DNA of 64,000 nucleotides. Origin: Acinetobacter tandoii DSM 14970 = CIP 107469 (GTDB lineage: Bacteria > Pseudomonadota > Gammaproteobacteria > Pseudomonadales > Moraxellaceae). The stretch is from NCBI RefSeq assembly GCF_000400735.1, contig NZ_KE007368.1:122997-186996 (forward strand). Direction: 5' to 3'. Each line of letters starts with the position of its first letter. Position 1 is the first letter of the stretch. Both the position numbers and the translations under genes were made by a program. Below, piece after piece: positions 16,752-25,667 of this stretch. The notes below the pieces were generated by a model. That model had not been told where the DNA came from. It saw only the letters and a list, made by a program, of their open reading frames with translations, and did no database searches.

Positions 16752-17335
16752 AAAAATTATTATTAAGCACACTAGTTTTTGGACTTTTTAGCATTCAGTC
16801 TCATGCTGAGTATGTTTCGCCATCTACTTCCATTTCTAGTCAAGCTGCCCAATATTCAACCATGGATATTGATAACTTAATTAAAGCTGCAAAAGCAGGT
16901 CAACCTGCCGCACAGTTTTACTTAGGCACCAAATACCAAACGGGTAAAGACGTCAAGCAAGATGACCGTCAAGCTTTTGCTTGGTTTAAAGCTGCTGCTG
17001 ATCAGGGCTTATCCCCTGCCCAGTTAAATGTCGGTCGTATGTATGCCGATGGTGTAGGTGTTGCCAAAAGTGAAACTTTGGCTCGCCAATACTTTGAAAA
17101 GGCAGCCAGTCATGGTGACAACCGTGCCAGCTTCAATCTTGCCATGATGGAAGAGCAAAAGAAAAACTACATTGGTGCTTACCAATGGTATGAACTTTCA
17201 ACGCGTGATGGCATGCTCGACAATAAAGTCATTGCCATGTCAGAAGGTAAAAAAACCGCTTTGGCAGCGAACCTGACCCAGGACCAGATTCGTTTGGCAC
17301 GTGACCGTGCAGACAAATGGATTCAAGCACAATAA
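16748..17335 (+). CDS. Exported Sel1-repeat protein in the metXW operon
   Basis: A 195-residue protein with a signal peptide (cleavage after SHA, about residue 20) and at least two Sel1-like repeats: AAQFYLGTKYQTGKDVKQD.. (about 55-85) and AQLNVGRMYADGVGVAKS.. (about 90-120), with a weaker third at 125-150. Sel1 repeats form TPR-like helical solenoids used for protein binding. It should be periplasmic. Its start overlaps the metW stop, so it is co-transcribed with methionine genes, yet the family gives no link to methionine. The specific function is unknown. Confidence 0.85.
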   Translation: MKKLLLSTLVFGLFSIQSHAEYVSPSTSISSQAAQYSTMDIDNLIKAAKAGQPAAQFYLGTKYQTGKDVKQDDRQAFAWFKAAADQGLSPAQLNVGRMYADGVGVAKSETLARQYFEKAASHGDNRASFNLAMMEEQKKNYIGAYQWYELSTRDGMLDNKVIAMSEGKKTALAANLTQDQIRLARDRADKWIQAQ

Positions 17336-17348
17336 TATTGCACTGACG

Positions 17349-17819
17349 CTAGACAGCACCTTCGGGTGCTTTTTTATTTTCGGCAGTTGTATTTTTTTGC
17401 ATCATCACAAACCTTAAACCATGTGCTTCAATCACCTCCGATACAGCTTTAAAACCAAATTTTTGATAAATAGGCTGCGCATAACAACTTGAATTTACGC
17501 TGATCACGGTGATATTTTCCTGTAGTTCAACGACAACATAATTCCACAGCTTTCGACCAATCCCCTGCTGCTGTACAGCAATATCCACGAAAAAATGTAC
17601 GAGATGAGCGGGTTCTTTATAAGCAATAATGCCTAGAATTGCTTCATTCTGTTCATACACATAATAATAAACCTGTTCGGTGTTTAATAATTTTAAAATA
17701 GAGGCTGAAGAAAATTTTTCTTCACCTTCACGGCTTATGGCAAAGTCAGCAATATAAGGTTGAATTAATCTTTCAATTTGTCCTAAATCTGCATGAGTGG
17801 CTGGACGAATCATATCCAT
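17349..17819 (-). CDS. GNAT-family N-acetyltransferase
   Basis: A 156-residue protein of the GCN5-related acetyltransferase fold. The acetyl-CoA-binding motif A is seen as VDIAVQQQGIGRKLW (about 77-91, Q-x-x-G-x-G core), preceded by the strand that contains YKEPAHLVHFFVD and followed by the motif B region YAQPIYQKFGFKAV. The substrate is unknown. It has an AAGAGAT ribosome site, is a single gene, and its 3' end overlaps the terminator of the facing methionine operon. The last 15 or so residues (TTAENKKAPEGAV) are encoded by that terminator sequence and may be dispensable. Confidence 0.85.
   Translation of the reverse strand: MDMIRPATHADLGQIERLIQPYIADFAISREGEEKFSSASILKLLNTEQVYYYVYEQNEAILGIIAYKEPAHLVHFFVDIAVQQQGIGRKLWNYVVVELQENITVISVNSSCYAQPIYQKFGFKAVSEVIEAHGLRFVMMQKNTTAENKKAPEGAV
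17355..17376 (+). terminator. Terminator of the metX-metW-sel1 operon
   Basis: The stem AGCACC / GGTGCT with a TTCG tetraloop is followed by a T-run. It lies within the 3' end of the convergent GNAT gene. Confidence 0.85.
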
Positions 17820-17926
17820 TTATCTCTTGTTCTTATTTAAAGTCAGTTGTTGCTTTTAATCTTCATAGATTATGCTGCTTTTATACAATCTAATTCAGTT
17901 AAAATATAGACCATTATTTTCAATTC

Positions 17927-18568
17927 ATGAGCACCAATACAATGTCTGCAAATGCGTGGTTATCTCAAGGCACATTAGTGCTTGCCAGTAACAACAAAGG
18001 TAAAATTGCTGAATTTGAGAAACTTTTTGCCGAACTCCAACTTCCAGTCAACGTTGTACCGCAAGGTCAACTCAATATTGAAGATGCTGTGGAAGACGGA
18101 CTCAGTTTTATTGAAAATGCCATTATTAAAGCCCGTCATGCTAGCCGTATTTCAGGTAAACCAGCGATTGCAGATGACTCGGGTATTTGTGTCCCAGTTT
18201 TAGATGGCGCACCTGGCATTTATTCAGCACGTTTTGCAGGTGAACATGGCGATGATGCCGCCAACAACCAAAAGCTGTTAGATAAATTAAAACCATTGCG
18301 TAAAGATGGTGAAACCATTGAAGGCATGTTTGTATGCGTATTAGCTTTGGTACAACATGCCGAAGATCCACTCCCACAAATTTTCCAAGGTATTTGGAAA
18401 GGTGAAGTATTAGAAGCAGCGCGTGGTGAAAATGGTTTTGGCTATGACCCGCTGTTTTGGTTACCTCAGTTAGGGCTTTCAAGTGCCGAAATGAGCAAAG
18501 AAGAAAAAAATAAAATCAGTCATCGTGGTCAAGCCATGCAACTTTTTAAACACAGTTTAGAAAAGTAA
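17927..18568 (+). CDS. rdgB: XTP/dITP diphosphatase RdgB (HAM1 family)
   Basis: Hydrolyses non-canonical purine triphosphates (dITP, XTP) to monophosphates and so keeps them out of DNA and RNA. The 213-residue protein shows the family signatures: SNNKGK (about 21-26), ENAIIKAR, ADDSGICV (about 83-90), FGYDPLFW and SHRGQAM near the C-terminus. It starts with ATG without a strong Shine-Dalgarno; a second ATG five codons later is possible. It has its own terminator and faces the AEC transporter gene. Confidence 0.95.
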   Translation: MSTNTMSANAWLSQGTLVLASNNKGKIAEFEKLFAELQLPVNVVPQGQLNIEDAVEDGLSFIENAIIKARHASRISGKPAIADDSGICVPVLDGAPGIYSARFAGEHGDDAANNQKLLDKLKPLRKDGETIEGMFVCVLALVQHAEDPLPQIFQGIWKGEVLEAARGENGFGYDPLFWLPQLGLSSAEMSKEEKNKISHRGQAMQLFKHSLEK

Positions 18569-18576
18569 CTGAGACT

Positions 18577-18614
18577 TTTTGCTCTCTCTTTAGCGAGAGA
18601 GCAAAAGCCTTTTT
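18577..18614 (+). terminator. Terminator of rdgB
   Basis: A perfect 12-bp stem (TTTTGCTCTCTC / GAGAGAGCAAAA) with a 6-nt loop, followed by GCC and five T residues. It separates the convergent rdgB and AEC genes. Confidence 0.8.
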
Positions 18615-19491
18615 ATATAAACAAATGCAATAATACGCCATACAAACTGACCACAACACAACTGACAATTGTCCCCGAAGCGATATATTTTGCCGAAGTT
18701 CCTGTCCCCTGATAATGCGTTTCTAAAGCCACTATATTTGCCGCAGGTGGTAAACAAAACAATAAGAACATGACTCCAATCGATTGTTCAATATGTGGTA
18801 TAGGCAAAAAGCGATACGCTAACCCACATAACACTAAACCACAAAGTAATTTCAAGCCTGCGGTTTGCGTACTTTGCCATAAATCTGCTCTATGAACTTT
18901 GGTGTGCCTGAGCCACATACCCAACACACACATACCTGAAAAGGTCATGCCCAACTTTGTAGCAGCATATATCCAATCAATACCATGCTGTTGTAGCCAG
19001 TGCTGTATACCCAACAACCAAAACAATGCAGCCAAACTTAAAGCAACGATTGGGGGGGAATACATGACTTTTTTCAGAATCATACTAAGTGGCTGAGGCG
19101 TATTACTCACAGCAGTGACTGCCCAAAGGTTACCAAAAATAGAACCACCGACATACAACGCCACCATCGCAGGGCTAATTTCTGTGCCAAATAGCGCAAT
19201 GGCAAAAGGAAAGCCTAACCATGCCATATTGACATAACTAAAACACAAGGCATTCAACTTATTCTTTGAAAAATATAGGAAAAAATAAAACAATAGAACA
19301 GCGACGCCAAAGCTAAATAGCATCAAGCTAAGGCTACCTGCCTGATAAAACACCATGTTGTAAATAATTACAATGGGAATAAAACACCGGGCCAATAAAC
19401 TAGATAGTATTGTTTTTAATTGCGTAGCAACTGGCGTTGTGGCAAGAAGTAAACCTGTTAAAAATGCCAATAGCGGCAACAACAAAGCCAC
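18613..19491 (-). CDS. AEC-family (auxin efflux carrier type) transporter
   Basis: A 292-residue inner-membrane protein with about ten hydrophobic segments arranged as two halves around a central loop (about 130-145), as in the AEC/BASS-like fold. Bacterial members include malonate and other carboxylate carriers; the substrate is not predictable here. The protein starts with GTG, supported by AAGGA 7 nt upstream; the ATG two bases upstream is out of frame. Conserved features include the proline in FIPIVIIYN and the PPAANI segment of the ninth or tenth helix. Confidence 0.85.
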   Translation of the reverse strand: MALLLPLLAFLTGLLLATTPVATQLKTILSSLLARCFIPIVIIYNMVFYQAGSLSLMLFSFGVAVLLFYFFLYFSKNKLNALCFSYVNMAWLGFPFAIALFGTEISPAMVALYVGGSIFGNLWAVTAVSNTPQPLSMILKKVMYSPPIVALSLAALFWLLGIQHWLQQHGIDWIYAATKLGMTFSGMCVLGMWLRHTKVHRADLWQSTQTAGLKLLCGLVLCGLAYRFLPIPHIEQSIGVMFLLFCLPPAANIVALETHYQGTGTSAKYIASGTIVSCVVVSLYGVLLHLFI

Positions 19492-19642
19492 ATCGATATT
19501 CCTTGAAATTTCACCTAATCATCATAACACTCATCGGTTTTTTTTCCAGAAAATCGACTGTCTTGAAATTGCAATCCTATCGTCACACCGCTGTCATGTT
19601 GAACTGTTGAGATATGGCATAAATAGAAAAGAGGAAAACAAG

Positions 19643-19861
19643 ATGGCAGGTTTATCGATTTGGCATGTGCTAATTTTTGCAATTGTCGTGATCTTATTAT
19701 TTGGTACGTCTAAACTAAAAAACTTAGGTAAAGATGTCGGCGGTGCCATCAAAGACTTTAAAAAGTCGGTTAAAGAAGATGAGACAACCTCATCACTCAA
19801 TGAACCACGTACTTTAGAACACCAAAGTACCGCGGAAGTTAAAACGTCAACACGATCATAA
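19643..19861 (+). CDS. tatA: Sec-independent (Tat) translocase subunit TatA
   Basis: Forms the size-adaptable pore or membrane-weakening ring of the twin-arginine translocase. The 72-residue protein has one N-terminal membrane helix ([18 protein letters not shown]), the FG-T/S-K hinge (FGTSKL) and an amphipathic helix ([18 protein letters not shown]). The start is the ATG with GAGGA 8-12 nt upstream. A much longer frame beginning at 19373 runs antisense to the AEC gene and is rejected. First gene of tatABC. Confidence 0.95.
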   Translation: MAGLSIWHVLIFAIVVILLFGTSKLKNLGKDVGGAIKDFKKSVKEDETTSSLNEPRTLEHQSTAEVKTSTRS

Positions 19862-19879
19862 GCCATAGGTATTTACCCA

Positions 19880-20341
19880 ATGCTCAATATTGGAATGACT
19901 GAACTGTTGACCTTCGGCATCATTGCATTATTGGTGCTAGGACCAGATAAACTACCTGAAGCGGCACGTTTTGCAGGTAAATGGTACGGCAAGTTCAAAC
20001 GCATGATCAGCAATGTTCAAAATGACATAGATCGCGAATTACGCATGTCTGAGTTACGTGAACAAATGCAAAATGAGATGAAACGGATTCAAGAACTTGA
20101 GCTTAAAATGCAGGCTCAGATGCAAGAATTACAACAAAGTCATAGCGCGATCGAACAACAACAGCAAAACAGCGTTACTGAAAATAAAAATTTATTTTTG
20201 ACTTATATTCCACTCACACAGCAAAAATATTCAATGCTATATCGACATCCATTACCTTCGGTAATGCCTTGTACGAATAAAATGGGGACTGCTGTAGTGG
20301 ATTGTCTTGAACAATTACCCGAATTAAAGGTGGCGGTATGA
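19880..20341 (+). CDS. tatB: Tat translocase subunit TatB
   Basis: Part of the TatBC receptor complex that binds twin-arginine signal peptides. The 153-residue protein has the membrane helix MTELLTFGIIALLVLGPDKLP with the Glu (residue 8) and GPDKLPEAAR motif typical of TatB, then a long charged, coiled-coil-like amphipathic part (about 35-105, many Gln and Glu) and a variable C-terminus. It lies 18 bp after tatA and overlaps tatC by 4 bp (ATGA). Confidence 0.95.
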   Translation: MLNIGMTELLTFGIIALLVLGPDKLPEAARFAGKWYGKFKRMISNVQNDIDRELRMSELREQMQNEMKRIQELELKMQAQMQELQQSHSAIEQQQQNSVTENKNLFLTYIPLTQQKYSMLYRHPLPSVMPCTNKMGTAVVDCLEQLPELKVAV

Positions 20342-21120
20342 ATATGCCCTTAGAATCTAGTCACTTGCCAAGTTCATTACAGCAAGAACAAGCACCACTA
20401 GAAGAAATGCCAATCACCAAACATCTAGTTGCATTAAGACAGCATTTGTTCAAAGTTGTTGGTTTATTGCTTGTGCTATTTTTTTGCCTACTGCCGTTTG
20501 CCAATCATACCTATCAGCTCATGTCCGAGCCATTGCGTGCGCAGTTACCTATTTCATCATCTATGATTGCGACAGATGTCACTGCGACTTTTATGGCCCC
20601 TTTTAAGCTGAACTTTTTTGTGGCGCTGATGTTGGCCATGCCATTTATTTTTTATCAAATCTGGGCCTTTATTAAACCTGCACTCTATGAAAAAGAAAAA
20701 ACGCTCGCACTGCCCTTACTGGTCGGTAGCATTGGTTTATTCTATGCAGGAATTGCATTTGCCTACTATGTGGCTTTGCCCTCAATCTTGCATTTCTTTA
20801 TGAGTGTAACGCCTGAAACGGTTGCACCCATGACCGACATCAACAGCTATCTCACCTTTTGCTTAAAACTGTTTCTGGTCTTTGGTCTAACCTTTGAAAT
20901 TCCAGTGATTACTTTATTGCTGATTTTGATTGGCTTGGTATCGACACAGCAGTTGATGGAAAAACGGCGTTTTATTGTGGTCGGATGCTTTTTTGTTTCC
21001 ATGTTCATCACTCCACCCGATGCTTTATCCATGATTATGCTGGCAGTTCCCATGTGGATCCTGTTCGAACTGGGTTTATTTTTTGGCAAACTGATTGAAA
21101 AGAAACGAAGTATTGCATAA
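20338..21120 (+). CDS. tatC: Tat translocase subunit TatC
   Basis: Core receptor for twin-arginine signal peptides in the inner membrane. The 260-residue protein has six predicted membrane segments; the conserved N-terminal region (ITKHLVALRQHLFKV) and the F-P-Y/E-type periplasmic and cytoplasmic signatures (APFKLNFFVAL, PFIFYQIWAFIKPALYEKEK, FGLTFEIPV, PPDALSMIMLAVPMW) are evident. Translationally coupled to tatB; a terminator follows. The next gene codes for a Tat-signal protein. Confidence 0.97.
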   Translation: MNMPLESSHLPSSLQQEQAPLEEMPITKHLVALRQHLFKVVGLLLVLFFCLLPFANHTYQLMSEPLRAQLPISSSMIATDVTATFMAPFKLNFFVALMLAMPFIFYQIWAFIKPALYEKEKTLALPLLVGSIGLFYAGIAFAYYVALPSILHFFMSVTPETVAPMTDINSYLTFCLKLFLVFGLTFEIPVITLLLILIGLVSTQQLMEKRRFIVVGCFFVSMFITPPDALSMIMLAVPMWILFELGLFFGKLIEKKRSIA

Positions 21121-21138
21121 AGACAATCGGTTTAACTC

Positions 21139-21163
21139 AGCAGACCTCGGTCTGCTTTTTTTT
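21139..21163 (+). terminator. Terminator of tatABC
   Basis: The stem AGCAGAC / GTCTGCT with a CTCG loop is followed by seven T residues. Confidence 0.92.
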
Positions 21164-21181
21164 CATCAAAATGACTTCATT

Positions 21182-21237
21182 TTTTCACCAGATTTTCACT
21201 ATTTGGTAAAAGTCTTGTCACATTAATTTCCTAAGTT
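21182..21237 (+). promoter_or_regulatory. Pho box ahead of phoX
   Basis: Repeats at 11-bp periodicity: TTTTCAC (21182), TTTTCAC (21193), the degenerate TGGTAAA (21204) and TTGTCAC (21215). A -10-like TAAGTT (21232-21237) begins 10 nt after the last repeat. The architecture matches PhoB-activated promoters and the gene downstream is a phosphatase. Confidence 0.6.
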
Positions 21238-21277
21238 AATGACGACTTTATAACTTATTGACCAATTAGGAAAAAAC

Positions 21278-23452
21278 ATGACCGAGCTGACGCCATATCA
21301 TGAAGATCAGGAACTAGATAACAACACCTCTGATAATGTTCACTTCAGTGACATTTTAGAACAGCGTATGACTCGCCGCAGTCTCATTGGTAAAACTGCA
21401 AGTGGTGCTGTGGCACTTGCATTGGCATCGTCATTGACCGCGTGTAGTGATGATGATAACGATAATGCGACACCGCCAAGCAAACCTGTAGATCCAAATA
21501 AAAAACCAACAGAACTCACTTTCTCTGTAGTGAATAAAAACTTAGATGATATTGTGACTGTACCAGAAGGCTATCAAGCCACTGTACTGTATGCACTAGG
21601 TGACTCGATCAATCCAAGCTATGCCGATTGGGATGATAACAATATTCCTTCAGGCCCAAGCTTCCAGTTCCGTTCTGGAGATTGTCATGACGGTATGCAC
21701 TATTTTGGTTTAAACAGTAGCAGCAAATTTGATGACACGGTGTCGACGGAAGGTTTGCTGGTGATGAACCACGAATATATCAACCAAACTTTCCTACATC
21801 CTACAGGCGCCACTAAAGTCAATGGTCGTCGCCCAGAAGAAGAAGTCATTCGTGAAACCAATGCGCATGGCGTATCGGTTGTACACATTAAAAAAGATAG
21901 CGCTACGCAAAAAGTTGAGATTGTGAAAAACTCACTCTTTAACCGTCGTATTACAGCATCAACGGTGATGGATTTTGCGGGTGCCGCAGCAAGTTCAGAT
22001 TTGGTCAAAACCAAGTTCTCTCCTGCGGGCAAGCAAACTCGTGGTACGCACAACAACTGTGGTAATGGCTATACTCCTTGGGGTACTTACCTCACCACGG
22101 AAGAAAACTTCATTGGTTATTTTGCGCGTAGTGCAACGGATGATGCCAACCGTAGTGCAGCCGAAATTGTCGCACTAAAACGTTATGGTCTCAAAGCAGG
22201 TTCAAGCTCACGTTATGGTTGGGAAACTGCGCTCGGACAACTTGAATCGCAAGATCTATATGACCGTTGGAATGCCAGTGTTGTGGCTGATCAGGCGACA
22301 GCAGACTATCGTAATGGACCGAACACTTTTGGCTGGATGGTCGAAATTGATCCTTTTGACCGTGGTCAAAACCCTGTAAAACGTACCTCTTTAGGTCGTT
22401 TTGCCCATGAAGATAGTGCTTGTCGTGCTGTACAAGGTGAACCTTTAGCCTTCTATATGGGCGATGACTCACGTGGTGAATACATCTATAAGTTTGTTTC
22501 TGCTGCCAACTGGGATAGCAAGGATGTTAACGGTGGTTATACCGCTGGTGACAAATACATGAATAACGGGACCTTATATGTCGCTAAATTCAATAGCGAT
22601 GGCTCGGGGCAATGGTTAGAACTCAGCTATGGTAAGAATGGTTTAGATGCATCCAATAGCGTGTATCCATTTAGCTCACAAGCCGATGTCGTGACTTTTG
22701 CGCGACTTGCAGCAGATGCGGTGGGTGCAACCAAAATGGATCGCCCTGAGTGGGCAACAGTGAACCCTGTCAATGGTGAAGTTTATGTTACGCTGACCAA
22801 CAACTCTAAGCGTGGACTTGACTACCCAACAGACGCTGCCAACCCGCGTAACTACGCTGATCCTGAAGGTGGTAAAGGAAACGTCAATGGTCACATTATC
22901 CGTTTTAAAGAAACAGATAATAAAACCACAGCAACAGCCTTTACGTGGGACATCTACCTATTTGGCTCTGAAGCCGCTATGGCAGCCAATATTAACTTGT
23001 CAGGCTTGACAGATAATAATGATTTATCTTCACCTGATGGTATGTGGTTTGACCCACGTGGTGTACTGTGGATTCAAACCGATGATGGTGCCTATACAGA
23101 CGTAACGAACTGCATGATGTTAGCAGCATTACCTGGACAAATTGGAGATGGTGCAGCAACCACAGCTATCAATGGTCAAGCGACCATTGCGGGTGCTCAA
23201 GTCACGGATAAAACCTTACGTCGTTTCTTGGTCGGACCCAAAGAGTGCGAAATTACAGGGATTGCCATGACACCTGATTACAAAGCCATCTTCATTAATG
23301 TACAGCACCCTGGTGAAGATTCAGCTAGCTATGATGCAGCAACTAGCCATTGGCCAGCCACACAGACGGATCCAAAGAACAGCACAGCGCGTCCACGTTC
23401 TGCAACGGTTGTCATTACCCGTAAAGACGGCGGCATCATCGCAGGTGCATAA
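21278..23452 (+). CDS. phoX: PhoX-family phosphatase, Tat-exported lipoprotein
   Basis: A 724-residue protein of the PhoX/DUF839 family, calcium- and iron-dependent alkaline phosphatases that release phosphate from organic esters outside the inner membrane. The N-terminus carries a twin-arginine motif TRRSLIG (Arg33-Arg34) followed by a hydrophobic stretch and a lipobox SLTAC (Cys56), so it is likely exported folded by Tat and then lipidated. Family segments include the MNHEY motif (about 164), the NNCGNG stretch, the FGWMVEIDPFD segment, the RFAHEDSACR segment and the SPDGMWFDPRG segment. The gene follows tatABC after a terminator, and a Pho box precedes it. Confidence 0.88.
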   Translation: MTELTPYHEDQELDNNTSDNVHFSDILEQRMTRRSLIGKTASGAVALALASSLTACSDDDNDNATPPSKPVDPNKKPTELTFSVVNKNLDDIVTVPEGYQATVLYALGDSINPSYADWDDNNIPSGPSFQFRSGDCHDGMHYFGLNSSSKFDDTVSTEGLLVMNHEYINQTFLHPTGATKVNGRRPEEEVIRETNAHGVSVVHIKKDSATQKVEIVKNSLFNRRITASTVMDFAGAAASSDLVKTKFSPAGKQTRGTHNNCGNGYTPWGTYLTTEENFIGYFARSATDDANRSAAEIVALKRYGLKAGSSSRYGWETALGQLESQDLYDRWNASVVADQATADYRNGPNTFGWMVEIDPFDRGQNPVKRTSLGRFAHEDSACRAVQGEPLAFYMGDDSRGEYIYKFVSAANWDSKDVNGGYTAGDKYMNNGTLYVAKFNSDGSGQWLELSYGKNGLDASNSVYPFSSQADVVTFARLAADAVGATKMDRPEWATVNPVNGEVYVTLTNNSKRGLDYPTDAANPRNYADPEGGKGNVNGHIIRFKETDNKTTATAFTWDIYLFGSEAAMAANINLSGLTDNNDLSSPDGMWFDPRGVLWIQTDDGAYTDVTNCMMLAALPGQIGDGAATTAINGQATIAGAQVTDKTLRRFLVGPKECEITGIAMTPDYKAIFINVQHPGEDSASYDAATSHWPATQTDPKNSTARPRSATVVITRKDGGIIAGA

Positions 23453-23463
23453 TCTAGCATAAT

Positions 23464-23494
23464 AAAAAATGCCGACTTAATGTCGGCATTTTTT
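23464..23494. terminator. Bidirectional terminator between phoX and the NRDE gene
   Basis: The stem AAAAAATGCCGAC / GTCGGCATTTTTT (13 bp) with a 5-nt loop has A- and T-tracts on its two sides and so serves both convergent genes. Confidence 0.93.
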
Positions 23495-24287
23495 ATGTTT
23501 GATTGCTTACATATAAAGGCATTTGTACTTGCACAATCTGCCCTTGCAATTCACCTTGTTGTGACTTTTCCAACCAGTTCCAACTGTCACTACTCATTCT
23601 TAAGAAATTAGAGCAACGCGTACCATAGGCAGGACTCTGAATAAAGGTGGAAGACAAGAGTACCTCCATCTCAGGGCTAATGCCCGTATCTGGTAAAAGT
23701 TCAGGAATAATTTTGCGTTCATCTTCCAAAATATCCCATACCGCATATTGCAGTTCCACTTCTGAACTTTCTCTACGCTGCAACATCGGCAATAATTCTT
23801 GGGTAAAGCGCTTACGCAAATGCCGAGTTTTTTCCCAATGCTCTGTCATCAAGCCATTCGACACCACATATACGCCTTTGGCGAGCACTTGCGGTGCTTC
23901 ACCACGATTACTCATATAAATCGCTTGCTCCCGATCTCCCAAGAACAAATTAAAACCTGCATATTTGCGTTGTTGCAGTTCTAGCTGTTTTGCAAAGCGA
24001 ATTGGTGCCAAATCTGATTCTAAAAATTCTTGTACCAAATGCCCACGTGAAGTTGGATAGCTTTGCTGATCTCGTCCGTCTCGAAAATTGGTCACAACCG
24101 CCCAACGACCTGTTGCAGTTACGCCCATCCAAGTCCCACCCGATTGCAGATCTTTGCCTGCGATGACGGGACTGTCTGACCATTGAAACAAGGCTTGTGT
24201 AGGACGATGATAGAACTCATCTCGGTTTGAAATTAGGCATAACGGCGTTTGCTCTAAAATATGCCATGCGAGTGCCACAATACACAT
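23493..24287 (-). CDS. NRDE/TANGO2-family protein
   Basis: A 264-residue protein that begins Met-Cys (MCIVALAWH) and contains the family signature NRDEFYHRPT (about 21-30), the GGTWMGV segment and the TNFRDG segment. The family has an Ntn-hydrolase-like fold with a conserved Cys2 expected to become the N-terminal residue; the biochemical role in bacteria is not established (the eukaryotic member TANGO2 has been linked to haem and lipid handling). It is divergent from lgt with 93 bp between them. Single gene. Confidence 0.85.
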   Translation of the reverse strand: MCIVALAWHILEQTPLCLISNRDEFYHRPTQALFQWSDSPVIAGKDLQSGGTWMGVTATGRWAVVTNFRDGRDQQSYPTSRGHLVQEFLESDLAPIRFAKQLELQQRKYAGFNLFLGDREQAIYMSNRGEAPQVLAKGVYVVSNGLMTEHWEKTRHLRKRFTQELLPMLQRRESSEVELQYAVWDILEDERKIIPELLPDTGISPEMEVLLSSTFIQSPAYGTRCSNFLRMSSDSWNWLEKSQQGELQGQIVQVQMPLYVSNQT

Positions 24288-24380
24288 AACTTTCGCTCTA
24301 TATCTTTACACATTGAATGTACAACATTTTTCATTGTATTCCGCTAAAATCTCTACAAAACATAATGACTAGGAACAGGA

Positions 24381-25193
24381 ATGCTCACCTATCCAAATAT
24401 TGACCCGATTGCGATCTCATTGGGCCCCTTACAAGTCCATTGGTATGGACTAATGTATTTATTGGCTTTCCTTTTTGCATGGGGGCTCGCCACATATCGT
24501 GCCAAACTCAGAACGGGCTGGACTTCAGACATGGTCTCCGATCTGATTTTTTATGGCGCGCTTGGGGTCGTGATTGGTGGTCGTGTCGGATATGTGTTCT
24601 TTTATGGCTTTGAACAATTTCTTGCTAATCCTTTGTGGTTATTCCAAGTCTGGACGGGTGGAATGAGTTTCCACGGTGGTTTTCTTGGAGTGATGATTGC
24701 CATGTTACTTTGGTGTAAAAAGTACCAAATGACGTGGTTCCAAACCTTAGACTTTATTGCACCATGTGTCCCGACAGGCTTAATGTTTGGTCGTATTGGT
24801 AACTTCATTGGCGGTGAACTTTATGGTCGCCCTGTCTCTGACCCTAACTTTGCTTTAGGAATGATTTTTCCGACTGACCCGCTACAACTAGTTCGCCACC
24901 CCTCTCAGCTTTACCAAGCGCTATGTGAAGGACTGATTCTGTTTATTGTCCTGTGGTGGTTCAGCTCTAAACCTCGTCCTCGTATGGCGGTATCTGCACT
25001 GTTCCTGATTGGTTATGGCATTGCGCGCTTTGTGGTCGAGTTCTTCCGCGAACCTGACAATGGTCAATTATTTATTGCATGGATGAGTAAAGGACAATTC
25101 CTAACCATCCCAATGATTCTGATTGGCTTCTGGATGATGTGGTATGCCTATCAGAAGAAAGTCTACGACTGGGGACCCCTTAAAAATAATTAA
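24381..25193 (+). CDS. lgt: Phosphatidylglycerol-prolipoprotein diacylglyceryl transferase
   Basis: Transfers diacylglycerol from phosphatidylglycerol to the lipobox Cys of prolipoproteins, the first step of lipoprotein maturation, in the inner membrane. The 270-residue protein has seven membrane helices and the signatures SFHGGFLG (about 94-101) and GRIGNFIGGELYGR (about 138-151), which contains essential Asn, Glu and Arg residues. AGGA is found upstream of the ATG. Downstream are two small membrane proteins, then thyA-folA; lgt-thyA linkage is common in Proteobacteria. Lipoproteins in this window (the 2706 and 29663 genes, PhoX) would be its substrates. Confidence 0.97.
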   Translation: MLTYPNIDPIAISLGPLQVHWYGLMYLLAFLFAWGLATYRAKLRTGWTSDMVSDLIFYGALGVVIGGRVGYVFFYGFEQFLANPLWLFQVWTGGMSFHGGFLGVMIAMLLWCKKYQMTWFQTLDFIAPCVPTGLMFGRIGNFIGGELYGRPVSDPNFALGMIFPTDPLQLVRHPSQLYQALCEGLILFIVLWWFSSKPRPRMAVSALFLIGYGIARFVVEFFREPDNGQLFIAWMSKGQFLTIPMILIGFWMMWYAYQKKVYDWGPLKNN

Positions 25194-25285
25194 TTCTGTA
25201 TGTCTTTACCCTAGAGTACGATCCGTGCATCGTGCTCTAGCTTGTGCTAAAGTTTCAATTCTCTTGCTACCCCCTCTTAAAATTT

Positions 25286-25660
25286 ATGCTCGAATTCTGG
25301 TTTGATCCTAAAATTGCAGTGTTCAAAAAACTGACACTGTTTGTACTGATTGGCTTGGTAACCGCTGGGCTGTATTGGATGCAACCTTTAACACTCGATG
25401 CCATTTTAATGTTCATGGGAACAGGAATTGTGTTTCTGATCTGCCGCTATTGCAAAACCCATTTTGCTAGTAGCAATCCTGCCGGGCTACTGTATCGTTT
25501 ATTCACATGGATTCCATTGGCATTGCTTTTAGCACTGATCTTTATGCATTTAAAAACTGGGGACATTCTCATTCCTGGTGCACAGAGTATAGGCTTTATG
25601 GTGTTATCTATCTGTCTATTTTCGCCGCTATCACTGCTCAATCAACATCAGCAGGATTAA
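25286..25660 (+). CDS. Small four-helix membrane protein, unknown (first of a similar pair)
   Basis: A 124-residue protein with about four hydrophobic segments (roughly 17-34, 38-56, 70-90, 98-116). It is not a family I recognise. The start is the ATG giving MLEFWFDPK, because the next gene begins the same way (MLEFWYSER), has nearly the same length and the same helix spacing; the frame opens 42 bp upstream at a less likely ATG. The two genes are separated by 7 bp and look like diverged tandem duplicates. They lie downstream of lgt in the same direction and may be co-transcribed with it. Confidence 0.6.
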   Translation: MLEFWFDPKIAVFKKLTLFVLIGLVTAGLYWMQPLTLDAILMFMGTGIVFLICRYCKTHFASSNPAGLLYRLFTWIPLALLLALIFMHLKTGDILIPGAQSIGFMVLSICLFSPLSLLNQHQQD

Positions 25661-25667
25661 CGTCAAA

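Noticed and set aside
19373..19861. A 162-codon form of TatA starting at 19373
   Set aside because: The added N-terminus runs antisense to the AEC transporter gene and would bury the TatA membrane helix; the internal ATG has a GAGGA ribosome site and fits the family length.
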